Under the pieces are notes generated by a model that was not told the origin of the DNA, did not search any database, and saw only the letters and a program-made list of their open reading frames with translations. The position numbers and the translations under genes are program-made. From Phytoseiulus persimilis (lineage: Eukaryota > Arthropoda > Arachnida > Mesostigmata > Phytoseiidae), in NCBI GenBank assembly GCA_037576195.1, contig CM075103.1, forward strand, positions 4,588,001 through 4,652,000: 64,000 nucleotides of DNA. The letters run 5' to 3'. Position 1 is the first letter of the stretch. Each line of letters opens with the position of its first letter. This document shows, piece after piece, positions 27,374-40,090 of this stretch.

Positions 27374-28499
27374 GTCCTGGCCATGCCGCGTGTTGCTCTC
27401 TCCGATGGCAATGGATCGGACGAAAGAGGCTTTGATTGGCCGCCGCTCCGAGAAAGAGATTCTGTGATGCGGAACAGAGTCCAGCGAAGAAAATCCCACT
27501 CGTGGCCGAGCGCGCCGATGTTCTTGATGCTCGTCTCACTGCCAACCCGAGTGGAAGAAGAACCTCTCGCTCGGAGGGGGAAAATATTTTCTATCGTCTG
27601 TATGTCGTCCGCGATGGCGAAAGTGTTGCTGCTGCTTCGGTGGCATCTAGGAGCTGGCTTGGATTCGGGGCAGATTCCTGTATCTCCGTGAGTGAGGTCG
27701 ACCGATTCAACTTCGGTCGTGCATAAGGATTATACTCAACTGGAACGCATCCCCGCCCCGAGGGTGTCACTGCAGTTTGGAGAGAGTACATTTTCCCACG
27801 CTACTCGAGAGCTCTCGGCTAATCTGAAATCGTGAGGGTCCACGGTGTTTGGCGAGGCTCAACTCAATCACCACTTGATCGAATCGGGGTCGCAGAACTC
27901 GTGGCTGTTTGATGCGTCGAGGACCATCACTAATGAAGGATCTCACGTCATTTTTCCGGGACCAACGGCGGATCCTTCTCGAGCAGGACAGGAAGAGGCC
28001 CCTCTCGGGAACAAAAAGATCCGAGGACCAGCAGATGAGTCGGAAACGAGACAAACAGAAACAGCGGAAGGCTCACTGACCACTTTCCCGCGCAGTGTGG
28101 TGGGCGAATTGTTGCAGAGTCAGCTCAATGAAAGAAAGGAGGGGAGGAGGCGTAGGGGACGACTCCGAGCCGATGACGAGAGCTTGAAAGCTCTCCGTGT
28201 CGAGCGAGTATGTCACGCTGAGCCGACTGAAGCCCCGAAAATGACAACGTTCGCGACGTCGCCTCTGGATGTTGTCCAATGTTTCTACGAGCCTCGACCA
28301 GCAGACAGGCACCGACGTAAACAGGAGACGACACAAGGTCGCGACGGAACTGGTCTCATGGTATCGCGACCGGGAGGGAATGCTGAACGAATATCCTGGA
28401 GTCGGAGGAACATTGGAGGAAACGGAGACTCCCGTTCCCGAGCTCGAATGAATAGGGAGCCGTCTCCGCCGTGTCCGGATTCCGTTGTGCGTGGCGAGA

Positions 28500-28508
28500 G
28501 GGGGGGGG
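28500..28508. repeat. G9 homopolymer
   Basis: Nine G are followed by agcggggga. Such a run is a common assembly or sequencing weak point. Confidence 0.8.
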
Positions 28509-29846
28509 AGCGGGGGATGAGGCCACTGACATCGCAAAGGCGATGAGGAATCCGGGCCGGCTCAGGGTGGTGAGACTTCGAGACACTCGTGATTAAATTC
28601 GTTCGGTCGCTCCCCTGAGTGTGCTTTACGGCCAGCCTTGTTCAGTGCGTCTTTGTCGTATGTGCCGTGTATTGTGTGGCCGTCTCCAGACGGAGTTCCT
28701 TATGTTTAGTAGTGCTCGGTTTACTAGAGCTGGAGTGGCGAGAATATATACTCGTCGTCCTATTCAGCTTCGCACACTCGCTGTGCGGCTGTGGATCGAC
28801 AACGGTGAATAGGGAGCGCCGACACAACGGCCCCGGCAGCCCCGTTACATGAGACGAAAACTTCCTACAGAACCCTCTCCCCGCAGCCACTACCCAGCGC
28901 TTTACGATCGACGAAGCAGCGGGACCCGCAGTAAAATGTCGCGGTTCCTCTTTTTGATAGCTTCAAATGGGGAGGAATTATGTTTTGTCGTGCTTCCGAT
29001 GTCGAGCCGACAAGTCTGCCGTCGTTTCGACCTTCGGATACAACCGAAAGAAGCGCCGCACGTAGCCCATTCCAGTGGACTCGAGCGGGCTGAGCTGAGA
29101 CGACCAGTCCACAGTGAGAAAGTCGGCAGCAGACCGATGCGGCAGCCGATCGAACTACGAGCCAAGAAAGACACGATTTGTCCATTATACTCGAATGAGG
29201 TTGATCACATGTAAGCTGGAAGCCGGGTGAGTGAGAAAGCGAGTAAGCAAGCGAGCAAACAGACGGGCCGAACGACTGGATTTCGTCAGAGCTCAGACAA
29301 AACCCCTTCAAATCACTCGAGGAACATGATGGATGCGGATTAGCAGGCTCAGCGAGTCAGTGCCGATCTGGCTAGCGAGACGAAAGCGCTTGAGACGCAT
29401 CTGAGATTCTCCTCTGACAACCTTCGCCGAACGGAATTTGTTGATGTTCAATATTCTGCCCTCGCATTCAAGAATGAGTCAGGCAACACGATAATGATGG
29501 TTCTCCGAGGCTGGGGCCGCGTTCGCTCCATTGATGGCGCAGTTCGTCGCTGATGGCCGGCCCCGCTTTTCCTCTTTCTTGGCCGGCTTTATCATGGTCA
29601 TAGCGCTTATGGTCGTCGCCGTCTGAGACCGTAGTGCATTTAAGCATGTACTCACGGCGGTGGCGTTGAGGGTGCTCGCGAAGAGTCATTCTGTATTGAT
29701 TCCCCGGAGGACGTGCAGACGGCCTCGCCCGCGCTCCGTCGCAAACAAACGCCCAAGGCTACGACAACCGCCGAGCGAGGAACCCTGCGCCGCAACGACG
29801 AGAGCCCGAACGAACCACTTCTTGCCGACGTTCCCCGCTCCGTCGC

Positions 29847-29870
29847 TGTTGTTGTCGTCGTCGTCGTCGA
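29847..29870. repeat. (GTT)n(GTC)n triplet run
   Basis: GTT units pass into five GTC units. The run falls inside an unassigned frame, and no coding use is proposed. Confidence 0.75.
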
Positions 29871-30044
29871 TGCACTAGTTGTCGGCGGCGATATGGAGCG
29901 TCGTCCCGTGCGCCATTATGAATGCAGCAAGCACCTTATTGAGCAGGGCCAATTGAACACGCATGATTCTTTGTTCGATTCGACCACTGCGGTCATTTTC
30001 GTCGCTATCGGTCGCGCAGTCTTGATGGCCTCGCCGGTGAATGA

Positions 30045-30060
30045 TTTTTTTTTTTTTTTT
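30045..30060. repeat. T16 homopolymer
   Basis: This is the longest A/T run in the window, sixteen T. I saw no target-site duplication or retrotransposon 3' end next to it, so it is not called a poly-A tail. Confidence 0.85.
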
Positions 30061-33000
30061 ATCAGATGAACGCAGTTTTCTCTGATGGTGTCGATTGGTT
30101 CGACAGCGCCTCTAGCCCGCGGGAGGATCGTTCGGGGGAGTAGGTTCCAACACGACTGTCGCGTAGCGCATGCAATTACCTAAACAACCGATCATGCTCG
30201 AGCCCCACCTCCCCCTCCCCCCACGAAGAGGAGGCCCAACCGCAAACGTGATGGAACAGAGCGTGAAATTCGCTCCGACAGACTTGCGAGAGAAACCGGA
30301 GGCTTCTGCGGCCGAGGTTCCGGACGGAGTGACTTCACTGTGGCGAATGGATGTCACTTGCAGCTGGTTGCAATTTGCCTCGAGTGACTACCACTCGCCC
30401 TCTCGCAAAGGTTCCCGCAAACAGAGACGTGCATTGGACCTCTCCCCGCCCCCTCCTGTCGCTCTCAGCGGCAAGTCCCTTTTTTCTCTCTATCGTTCCC
30501 CCGCGGGTGGGGAGCGGCGAGGTGCTCCGGGCTACACGACGCGGAACAGCGAATGATAAAACGATATTTGCCCGCAATTTGTGTTATTTCTGCCGACTTC
30601 GTTTCACCGGAGCGGCAGCGCCCAGAGGGAGGAAACTCCGTTTTCGAGCGAAAATTCTCGCGCCGAATCCGGGAGTCGAGTACGAAAGCAGTCGCGAACG
30701 TCCAGGAGAGGAAAATATATGAAACGAACGCGACCTGTCGAAAGGGATTTATTTTAACGGGCTTTCCCCCTCGCCCTACTGGCCGTTTGCGAAAATTCGA
30801 GAGCAAAGGAACCGGACCGCGACCCGTCTAGACGGCTCTCCGAGTGCTCGAACGAGGTCCATGGACATCCAGATGGGATCCAAACTCGGGAAGCGACTGG
30901 GGACTGATCCTGTTTTCTGATCGCGTTAAGCACTCGTGACAATCAAGCTCTTATCGAGAGCTTCGCGGCGTTCCACTGGGGTTCGGAGTGGTCTGAGAAC
31001 TGTTCGTGTCGGACGAAGCCTCAGAGTTCCAGGATATAGAGAGGTCTTTCATTTGAATCGATGATTGAGAGGAAAGTCGACGCTTCTCTCCACCCCGACT
31101 GTGCCTCATCCCTTGCTGCCGCGGCGACGGGCGGTGTCTCTTGGCCTGGGGAGTTTTCGAATACAACGCGTATATATTCTCCCAAAAAGAGGGCGTTTCA
31201 GGCAGCGAAATCGACGATCTTCCCCCGGATCCAGAGGAGGGAAGGGGGGGGGCGCAGCGCCGTTTCGTAAGTACCTATCACAACGTTTACCTGCACGAAA
31301 ACCATTAGGGAAAGCTCGTTTGAAAAAGAGAAGGAGCTGCTCACAACGAGCGCTCTGAGAGACGCGAAATACCGCTGTTCCTTGAAGAATCTATTCGAAT
31401 ACGATACCTCTGCATATCGAATGAGAGAACGAAGGAACGAGCGACGCAGCGGAGGAGGGTATGCACAGGACACGTCACACAAGTACGAGAGTGCGTTACG
31501 GATGAACGTTTTCTACAGTCTCGATTGTGCTGTGTGGGATTATCAAGATGCTGCCCCGTTTCCGCGTGACGCCGAAATGCGACCGAGGGTTCATCTGATC
31601 AAGTAACCAATCGGTAGAGTGATCTTATCGAAGAATTGGGAGTGAGACAATGTGACAGCCTTTTGCTTCTTGGGGATTCTGGAATCCGATCCCACACGAG
31701 GGCAGGTTTCGGGTTACAGGCGTTTGGGAAGCCGACATCGATTTGTTGACACGAGTATCCTATTAAGTCTCACACAGAAGAGAAGTGAAAAGGCAGAGGA
31801 CGAACCGCCCGACCGACCACCGTGGTGACCGGCTAGGCAGTCGATCATCCAGATAAGGAGTTCGTCTGCTCAATGGGCACGGCAACGGCTTCCATGATTC
31901 GTGATACACTGTGGCACAACATTGATCCGGGCGACGTCACACCATTCCTCGATCGAGTTCAAGGTGAACTCTGAATTGATCGCTTGTTCACCAACACAAC
32001 CAACGACGGCCTAGCAATTTAACCTGCAGAATCACACTCCGCACGCGCTCAACATTCACCCATTTTCCGCCTCTTTCTCTCCCGGAAACGGAAACAACTG
32101 AGATATGTTCCGTGAAATTTTCGATAAGCCATGGAGCTCGCGAGCTCACGAACTAAATCACAGATTGCATGGAGCTACAGTCCTCAGAAGAGATGACCCA
32201 TGATTTTGCAGCGAACTCGGCAGCGTCTTTCAAGTCAGCCGGGTTTCAGCTCCGTGTCGCGCCTGCCACTCCCGGTTAACTCTAAGCCAGGAGACTCCCT
32301 CGAGTCTGTGAACTGATCTTGACTGAACAGACGAAGTAGAAATGCATGGAGTCAGAAGCGACAAGCTGAGCGTACACGTGTTGCAACACGAGCATACGCG
32401 GCCCTCGCGGTCGCCGCTGTCTTGTTACCGTCGAAATCCAAATCCCGTCTATCCCTTTCTTTGCTCTCTCGAATCGCATCACACGCTTGAACCGATACGG
32501 TTTATCATGGCGGTTGTTGTGCAACACGTAGGTGATTCCTTTCTGTCCCTTTTCGCACCTCCGACGTCTGCCGACGTCGTTCTGCGACAGTCGATGAAGC
32601 TCAACTTGTCCTCCAACTGGACAGGCCGGTCAACCCGTTCCCATGCCCATCGTACGGAGGCGGGGGCGTGCCACGGAGCCCTAATACCCTGGGGCAATGC
32701 AAACGAGGTAATCTGATTATGAGAGTCAGCAGTGAACTGAAACGGCGAAAGAAGCCGAAGTGAGATGGCGATTTCCACCCAATCGCCACCCTCGGAGCAC
32801 CGAACACAGGGATCATTGTGATCCTCTCAGCCGGAGAGTCTGACAGTGGGCTGGCGAGGAACCATGTACCTGACGCTGAGACGAATGAGGTGGACGGCGT
32901 CGGGACGTCTGCCACGTAGCTTCCTTCTGTCATTTCTGCCGTCCTGCTCTAAGCGAGTCGTCGTTGTTGTTGTTGTCAACTACAGATAATCTTCCAGTCG

Positions 33001-33207
33001 GACGGAAGCAGCGAGAGGACGTAGATGGTATCGAGGAGTCACCTTCCTCTTGCAGTTGCCTTTGCCACGGCGCCGCGGCGGCAACGACTACGCAGCCACC
33101 TCGTTTCAGACGTTGAGCGAAACGATGGAGAAGAACGCCAGGAGGGAACGTCGGTTCGAGATCGACCCGATTCCCTCCCTGTTTGACCGGGACTGCGGGG
33201 GTACGGG

Positions 33208-33224
33208 CGACGACGACGACGACG
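33208..33224. repeat. (CGA)n triplet run
   Basis: Five CGA/GAC units run into gttgcgg. A T11 run follows at 33335-33345. Confidence 0.75.
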
Positions 33225-34259
33225 TTGCGGAGGCGGAGGGCCGAGTTGGCTCCGCGACAAGAAAATTCCTATTTTACGCTAAGGAGGCTACGGAGCAACA
33301 GTCTTTCGCCGAGGCAGCTGAGGAGTCGGCGGCCTTTTTTTTTTTCGTTCTCCCTTCCGACTCTCCTTCTCACAGCGATGCTTGCCTCCAAGGACGTCGG
33401 CCAGGATGACACGCTCGGTATTCAGGAGATGGTGATCAATCTGAGGCTCCATCGATCTCGCACCTCCCTTCCTCATCCCGGCGACACGCCAACCGACCAA
33501 CGAGGCAGCCAACAGCCGAGCAAAGGATGCAAGCGAGATACCCGCATGGATCTTTTACAAGCTCACTCTCCTTGTGACAACGGGTGTTCTCGGTTCCGTC
33601 GAAAGTTGGTATTCCTCGCACTTGCCATCGAGAAAACCGATGAAGAGTTTTCAGCCCGGGCGGAGCAAGAGCCGAATCCGAAGTACGATTTTACCCGGGA
33701 GAAGCACGTTGGGAGAGTTGCGGTGCTGGAGTCCTGAACGACACGTACAACGCTGCTAACGACAGGACTACATGCGCTCATTGTCGAGACAGGCACGGAC
33801 TCGGCTGACCAGCTTTACGAATCGTCTCGACCGCCAGCTCATTTCAAGTTGGGCTGCTCTCGCTGAAGCCCAATAGTCAATTCGGCAGCTGAAGTTACAT
33901 GGGTTATACGAGAGTCAGCAAAAGAGAGCCGGCACTGGAGGCGATAGTCGTCCACGAGGGAGTGCAACTCGAAAAGATCTCACGTCTCGGTTCGTGCACT
34001 TCAGTGCGAATAGCGTGCCGCTTCGATGTTCAACAAACCGCCCCGAAGGCTCTCTCTCTCCCTGATGAGTGACGATTGGACCGACCGTGGAGATGGCGTC
34101 GCATTAATTTATTTCCATTCGAGGTTGTGCTATTCTTCACGACCTCCTTCTCCCGAACCCCCTCACTTGCGCCTCTCAGTCCGCGATTCTCTCCACATTT
34201 CTCGCGTGAGAATACATCTGTCCGCCCTCGGGAAGCACCTTCCTACCTTATGCTCTTTA

Positions 34260-34475
34260 CGGGAGAAAGGGGGGGCGAGGGGGATGAGGGACCAGGAGGA
34301 AACAGCGAACAAGAGGAAAACAGGGGAGGTGGAAACTTTAGGAGGATGGGGCGAAGGAGGAAGACTCAGAGGACATGGAGACGGAGAAGTCTGAGAGGAA
34401 CCAGAGAGACACGATGGGGTCCCCGGGGAGGACGGGGTCGGAGAGGGGAGAGCGGAGAGGAAGAAAAAGAGATGA
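34260..34475. repeat. Polypurine tract, about 215 bp
   Basis: The plus strand is almost entirely A and G, with ggag, gagg and agag words and few pyrimidine interruptions. The minus strand is the matching pyrimidine tract. The sequence is not a simple periodic repeat. Such tracts can adopt triplex structures, and no gene is identified around it. Confidence 0.7.
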
Positions 34476-35959
34476 TGAACAATGATAACGCGTCCTGCGG
34501 GGACGAGTCTCTTCAAGGAGGCGCCAAGCACGTTTTCAAGAGTTTGCCTCGAAGGGTTGCATATTGCGACAAGTTCTAATGACTCAGCTGTTTCCTCCAG
34601 CCGCGTGCCTCGTTCTTCTGCCCTGACTCCTGCTCCGGATTAGACTCAAAAGAGTTTACCAACCCTTTCCCCCCATGTTCTCCAGCGCGTCCGGAGGCCT
34701 TCTTGTTCAGTCCCGCAACGTTCGTGGCAAGCGGCGGGTTCACCCGCGCCGAGGAGGACGCCAAGTGAGCGCTGCGCCGAGTGGGTGAACTCACATCTCT
34801 CCCGCAATCGCTCTCGACGTCAAGCCTACACGTCACACAAAAAGCGGGCGAACGAGCTAGAGATAGATTGTGTGAGCGGTGACGGCCCTTCTGACTCAAC
34901 ACAGCGAGCGAATCTCCTCCAGAGCTCGCTTCGTTCACGAATCTGCGGTCCTAGCGCAAGGCATTCCGCAATAGAGAAACATAAATATAAAAATGAGTTT
35001 GGTCACTGTTTCGGGAATGTCCCTGTCTTTGATCCAGGGCAGAGAAATTCCCTGGGGCTTTCGTTGGTCATACTCTCGGCTTGTTCAGCTACGTTTCACT
35101 ATCCGTCGGTGGAACTTCGAGTCTTCGGTGTCCGCTTCCCTGGGATCCGGGCGATCTATCAGCGGTCTCCGCGGACGCTCGGGTACAGACGCTCCTGCGT
35201 TCGGATGCCTCATTCCACCACCCGCTCACAGAACAATCATCCTATCCTCCTACAAAGCCTAAAGAGGATCCTCGAGATTCAGCAGTCTATTGGTTTCACT
35301 CCTGGCTCGGGAGCGCGGTCCCTGGGGCTGGTGATGGCGGCGGCAAGAATGTTCGCTAATGCTCCCAATTTCCCTACTGGCTTCTAATTGAAGTTCGGCA
35401 GAGCCAACGAGACATTGCGCGACTCCTTGGGGCGCTGTTTCCGTTGTTGGCGTCATCGTCGCTTGTAGAGCTCCCTCAGGGCTCGTCATCACGTCGTCAG
35501 TCCTCGCCGGCCGATCCGACCTGCTAAGACTGTTCTGTTCAGCTCCGCTGGCCAAACCCTCTCACCGCTAATTTCTACCCTCAACGAGCTCGGTCGTAGA
35601 ACTCACAGCGCAACTCTCTGAGCGACAGAAATGTTGATTCCTGACTGAGTGCTAGTGCGGGCACTCTCCTGCTCTGTAGGAATTTTCGCCCCTTCGAGCT
35701 CGGAACTCCATGGCTGTAGCGACCGCTCCTGGACCTATTCGATCGGGGTCAAGAGTCGACGAGGTGTCATGTCTATTGACAAAATTTCGGGGACCGTGAA
35801 CCCCGCAGCCCTCCCGGCGCCCCGAACACGTTGCTCGTCGCTATGCCTCGGATCGCCATTATCGGATCCGACGATCATTAATCATACCTTTCATGGACAA
35901 CGCTCTTTAGCATCGAATTATGCTACAGCTCGCGCCAGACAATCGTGAACGATGCCCCG

Positions 35960-35969
35960 CCCCCCCCCC
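35960..35969. repeat. C10 homopolymer
   Basis: Ten C follow gatgccccg. It is one of four poly-C/poly-G runs in this 12-kb block. Confidence 0.8.
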
Positions 35970-38701
35970 AACATCGGAATAACTTAGTCAGGGCAGAAAG
36001 CGAGTCGTCCCCTACTACCCGCTCCGAAATTCCATGATCCTTCGTCTGCCCATCTGCCAATGAGTCGTCTGAGAACCAAACGGGACTCGTCGGCCAGAAT
36101 CCTCAGCCCATCAAGTTGCCGAGCTCATTCCCAGCAAATCCTCGGGGTCCAGTACGCCCACCAGAAGAACTCTCCGTGAATCACATAGCTCGTATCGAAG
36201 CTACGGGACCGCGACGATTACGGCGGTGGGAGAAATTTATATCGGAAGCTGAATTCATGATGGCGCTAGATTGCTGGAAGTAGCTGGCGGGTCGGCGGCG
36301 GGCTGCGAAGGCGCCAAGAGACGAATCACCGCTGCGGCCTTTCTCATGGAGATGACGCCACCCGGGAAACATGATATGCGCACCACCCGTCTCCCGTCCA
36401 CTCTCTAACTCGCTCTCGCCTCATCCTCCGGCCATCCTCAGGGACTCATTATTCCGCTGGGAAGGGAGTCGGGCCAGAGGAGAGGGGAGAGAAATGTTCT
36501 GAGTAAAGTATACCTTCAGCGAGAAATGATGCCTCGCCTCGCCAACATCAATCAGCCGGAAGCCAACAATGGCTTCAGCTACGATGCGCCGTGCTCATGT
36601 GGTCAAGGTCACTCGGAGCGAATCTGAATTGTAGATTACGCTGCCAACGTTGACATTGAATCGCGGGACTCTATCATCGAGGAATTAAACCTTTGAGCTG
36701 TATGTTTAAGGTCTCACGAGTCCTCCAACACGAAGTTGGATCTAAGTTCCAAAACTTCTGACACCGAAAGAGCGCAGAAAAATGGGCCCAAGCGCTGGAA
36801 GTTGACGCACTCGTTCGGATGAGTTCTGTTGCAAGCGACGTTGATCCGAGCGGACGCCAACGCCACGCGGAGCACAAACACACAGTCGTGCATGCACGAG
36901 ACGGCCAGTCGCGCGGCCTAATTTGATTGTGAGCGCAAACACTTTACTCGAGAGCCGAGCTCGTGCCAAAGCCACGCAAATGAGCTCTACCCAGGGTGAC
37001 CGCAACACCAACTAACAAACCTGGACCCTCGTCGGGCATCGAGGCGCATGACCGGGGTGAGAGAGACCCGAGCAAAAAAGTCATCTGTGTCTCATCAGTT
37101 TGGGGAGTTTTCGCGGGAGCCTTTCTCCTGGAAGCCCAAGAGAGTAAGATGAATGTTCTTCATCTTCCCCCTCACCTCCGAAACTCCCAAACGGAGGGCC
37201 TCAGAATCTGTCAATTACTCGACGCCGTCCGAGGGGAAGCTCCCCGAGTCCAGACTTCTCGCCTCAATGGGAAAATGTCTAACCACAGACGGGCGTCTCG
37301 AAGCCACAATACGGTTCATCGTCAACCGATCCGTCCACAAAGCATCGAATTAATCCTCGGCCGAGCAGACAATGAGGCTCTTTTCATTCCCTGATGACGA
37401 CTTCGGAACCCAGGGACAACATCGCTCAGCAGTTGGACGAATCCTCCTCATCCGACGCCAGCGCGGGAAAATAGATGTAGGATAATAACCCGAGGAACTC
37501 AATTAGTTTCGCCTACGAATGTTTCGAGCAGGAGGGTTTACGCCGCGATTGTAGTGTCAGTCCTCCTTCGGGCCCTTCACACGGCGCAGGCCCCGCTCGC
37601 GTTTATTTTCCTGCTTATCGCTCGTCGCATAACTGTGACACACGCTAGCCGGGTGAATAATATACAACGCACTGACACTTTTGTTTCGTGACTCTTTCGG
37701 TCGTCTACGTCGCCCCGGACCACACGATAGTCTTCGTCCGCTCTTTTCTCCTGTGTCAACGCGCCGTCCTAATCTCAGGTATCTCTCAACGTCGACCGTG
37801 AGACGATGCGCGTTGTTGAATGTCTTCTTGAGAGGGCGGTCCGTCACACCGTGATGTCACCATTCACGCGATGTTGACGGACTCGTATCGGTCCAGAGAG
37901 AGAACGATCTCGTTAGTTTTCCCCCAATGCACAGGACCCCCCTCTTCGATTCACTCCCATCGGGAGCTGTTCCCCGTTTTCCTCGGTAGACCGAGCGATA
38001 ACTGATTCTGAAGCACTCGGTCGCGTTCCCGGGCCATGTGGGATTCAGAACTTTGATGCTGCGGACAGGGGAGCCATAGACGGTAGTAAAATCCGACCAA
38101 GAGTCTTGCGGAGCAGTGAAATCATTGTCCGTCGGGAATCTTGGTCGCATGCCGTCGCTGGGCTCATAGTTGGGAGGAGCTGGATCTCTAAGGGTCGCAA
38201 AATCAAATAGGGCTTGGTTGGGTGGGCAGTCAATACGGGAGATGGTTTCTTCAGATTCGTTTCGTCCGGATCTCTTCAGCGCCCGCGGAGAACGGCGACG
38301 GAAAATAGGCGAGGCCGACCTCTGACCCGATGTTCCGTGAGCCGCAGTGTGGGCCATTCCGTTTCCTCAAGGGATTTGGATGCGGAATGAAGCCTGTTGT
38401 TACCCTCCCGATGCGAAGACACAAGAATTTCGAAGCAGCATCCTCGCTGGAAACTGCACCTACTGAGGGAGTTGGAGCCGATGCGCCTCCCCCTCCGCCC
38501 TCCGTCCCGAGACGGACCGGGGTCCACTCAATTTTCTACTCTATTTGGGAGGGAGTAGGATATTGAGGAGAGATCGAGAGGTAGAGTCTGTGGTTTCGCA
38601 AGCAGCTGTAAGCGTTTTCGTGGGCCCCGAGAGAAACGGCCGCGGAACCGTGAGCGGAATTTCCTGAGTAAGTGTTGGCGTGCCCTCGAAGGGATGGATG
38701 A

Positions 38702-38717
38702 ACGAGCGAGCGAGCGG
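38702..38717. repeat. (gagc)n tetranucleotide run
   Basis: The run acgagcgagcgagcgg belongs to the same class of four-base-period GC runs seen across the window. Confidence 0.6.
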
Positions 38718-40064
38718 ACGCATGCAGATCGCGATGCAGCCTGTTCTCTCTATCCAATGTCTGCCTCGCTCTCGCGGTTTTATCTCTCTCAGTCAGACAA
38801 TTGCTCGGCTACGGAAAGAACGAGCGAGTCTGTTCTCCACGCTTCGGCCGCACGAGAGATAGGAGGATAACGAAGTGAGCGCCAGACGGAAAGAGCGCCC
38901 GGTACAATAATTCTTTGAACGGAAGCTGCCAAGGATATCGGGCCATGATTCAGGAGAGCTCGACAGCGACTCGACCCAGCTCCCTGAGTCGACAAACGAA
39001 GAACCCTCCTTCGAGCTGGTCGGCTGGATCTTTGGCGGGCCGACGGGCGACAGATGAGCACCCGAACGCCATCGTGTGGCGGGACAAGACGGCGGCTGCG
39101 AGAACGGAACAACGTCGACGACACCACGTGGACTTTCGGCGAGCTTGATTTTCTCCGCTTTTCCCCCGTCCGCCTACTTCGTCTCTTCCCGCCGCCTCGG
39201 ACCCTGTTCTCTCGCACTCACTTCCACTCTCGATCTATCTCAGTCTCCAGAACGAAACAAGCGGAGCCTCAATCAGCAAAGTGGAGTTAATCGACGTTTC
39301 CCTCGGCAGTCTCGCGGCCAGCGCAGAGTTCGGACCACCAAGCAAGATGCGCGGAGGCAACAATGACGATCAAGGCCGGCCCAACCAATCTTTTGATGAA
39401 TCCCAAAGGCCGCTGAACGATATTGTACGGCAATGTGGTTGCCGCCCTCTCGTTCAGGGATGTATGTAGGGACGTTCGTCCAGGGATCACATCCAGTTAG
39501 AGGGATACGGACTTGAGATGGGAGGGACCCCGACGACTCGGACACGATCCACGTGAGCTGAAGCAGCGAAGGGGCGCGGCGGCACTGAGCCGGACCGCTC
39601 CTCTGATCAGCATAATCAAGCGATTAAATCAGAGCCGAGTCCTAATATTTGTCCAGTCGTACGAGTCAATCTCGGTGAACCGGTCACAGACTGGGCAATA
39701 GGGGTATCGGACATCGATAATTACTCTGTCAGCAGCCCCAAAGAGTGAGTTCCTCTGCTCTATCGCCTACAATCCAACGAACCGACTGTCAAGCCGTCGT
39801 CGGCCGCGGCACTCCTATCGTGACGACTCGGATACCCGAACGTTGAATAGCTGTTCGTCCTGGGGAAGCTTGCGAATTGAAGACGATCGTCATTCAGGAG
39901 AGACGATCTGTGAGAAAGAAATAGCTTTGTCGCTTCTCACAATCGCATCATGTCGAACTATTTCCGAGTTGCCTGTGGTGATCTTGTACGCGCCATGTCC
40001 GCCAAGAGAAGATGTACGCCGCCCGCATCAGGGCAAGCTCGCGCATCTTGACCGAGGGAACTCC

Positions 40065-40090
40065 TCATCCATCCATCCGTGGATGGATGA
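40065..40090. repeat. Inverted repeat, perfect 10-bp arms (catc/gatg type)
   Basis: Arms tcatccatcc and ggatggatga flank a 6-base centre. The inner atccatcc/ggatggat arms can also pair with a 2-base centre. It is a (CATC)n run meeting its complement rather than a known terminator or attachment site. Confidence 0.7.

Larger units (their letters stand above)
13243..33500. other. 20-kb block without a recognisable gene, rich in GC tetranucleotide runs
   Basis: Frames of 150-230 codons are common but overlap each other in all phases, and several of the longest begin at GTG or TTG (for example 23158 and 27845 on the plus strand). No reverse transcriptase, integrase, transposase or other domain was recognised. 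Short four-base-period GC runs recur at 18625, 19089, 20553, 20761, 20961, 22426 and 22730. TATATATAT at 26959-26967 is a possible TATA element with no gene behind it. Tandem and homopolymer repeats are listed separately. Confidence 0.5.

Noticed and set aside
27845..28546. 233-codon plus-strand frame
   Set aside because: It starts at GTG, overlaps a 154-codon antisense frame and has no domain. Probably a chance frame in GC-rich DNA.
30045..30060. T16 run as the poly-A tail of a retrotransposed copy
   Set aside because: No coding remnant on the expected side and no flanking target-site duplication.
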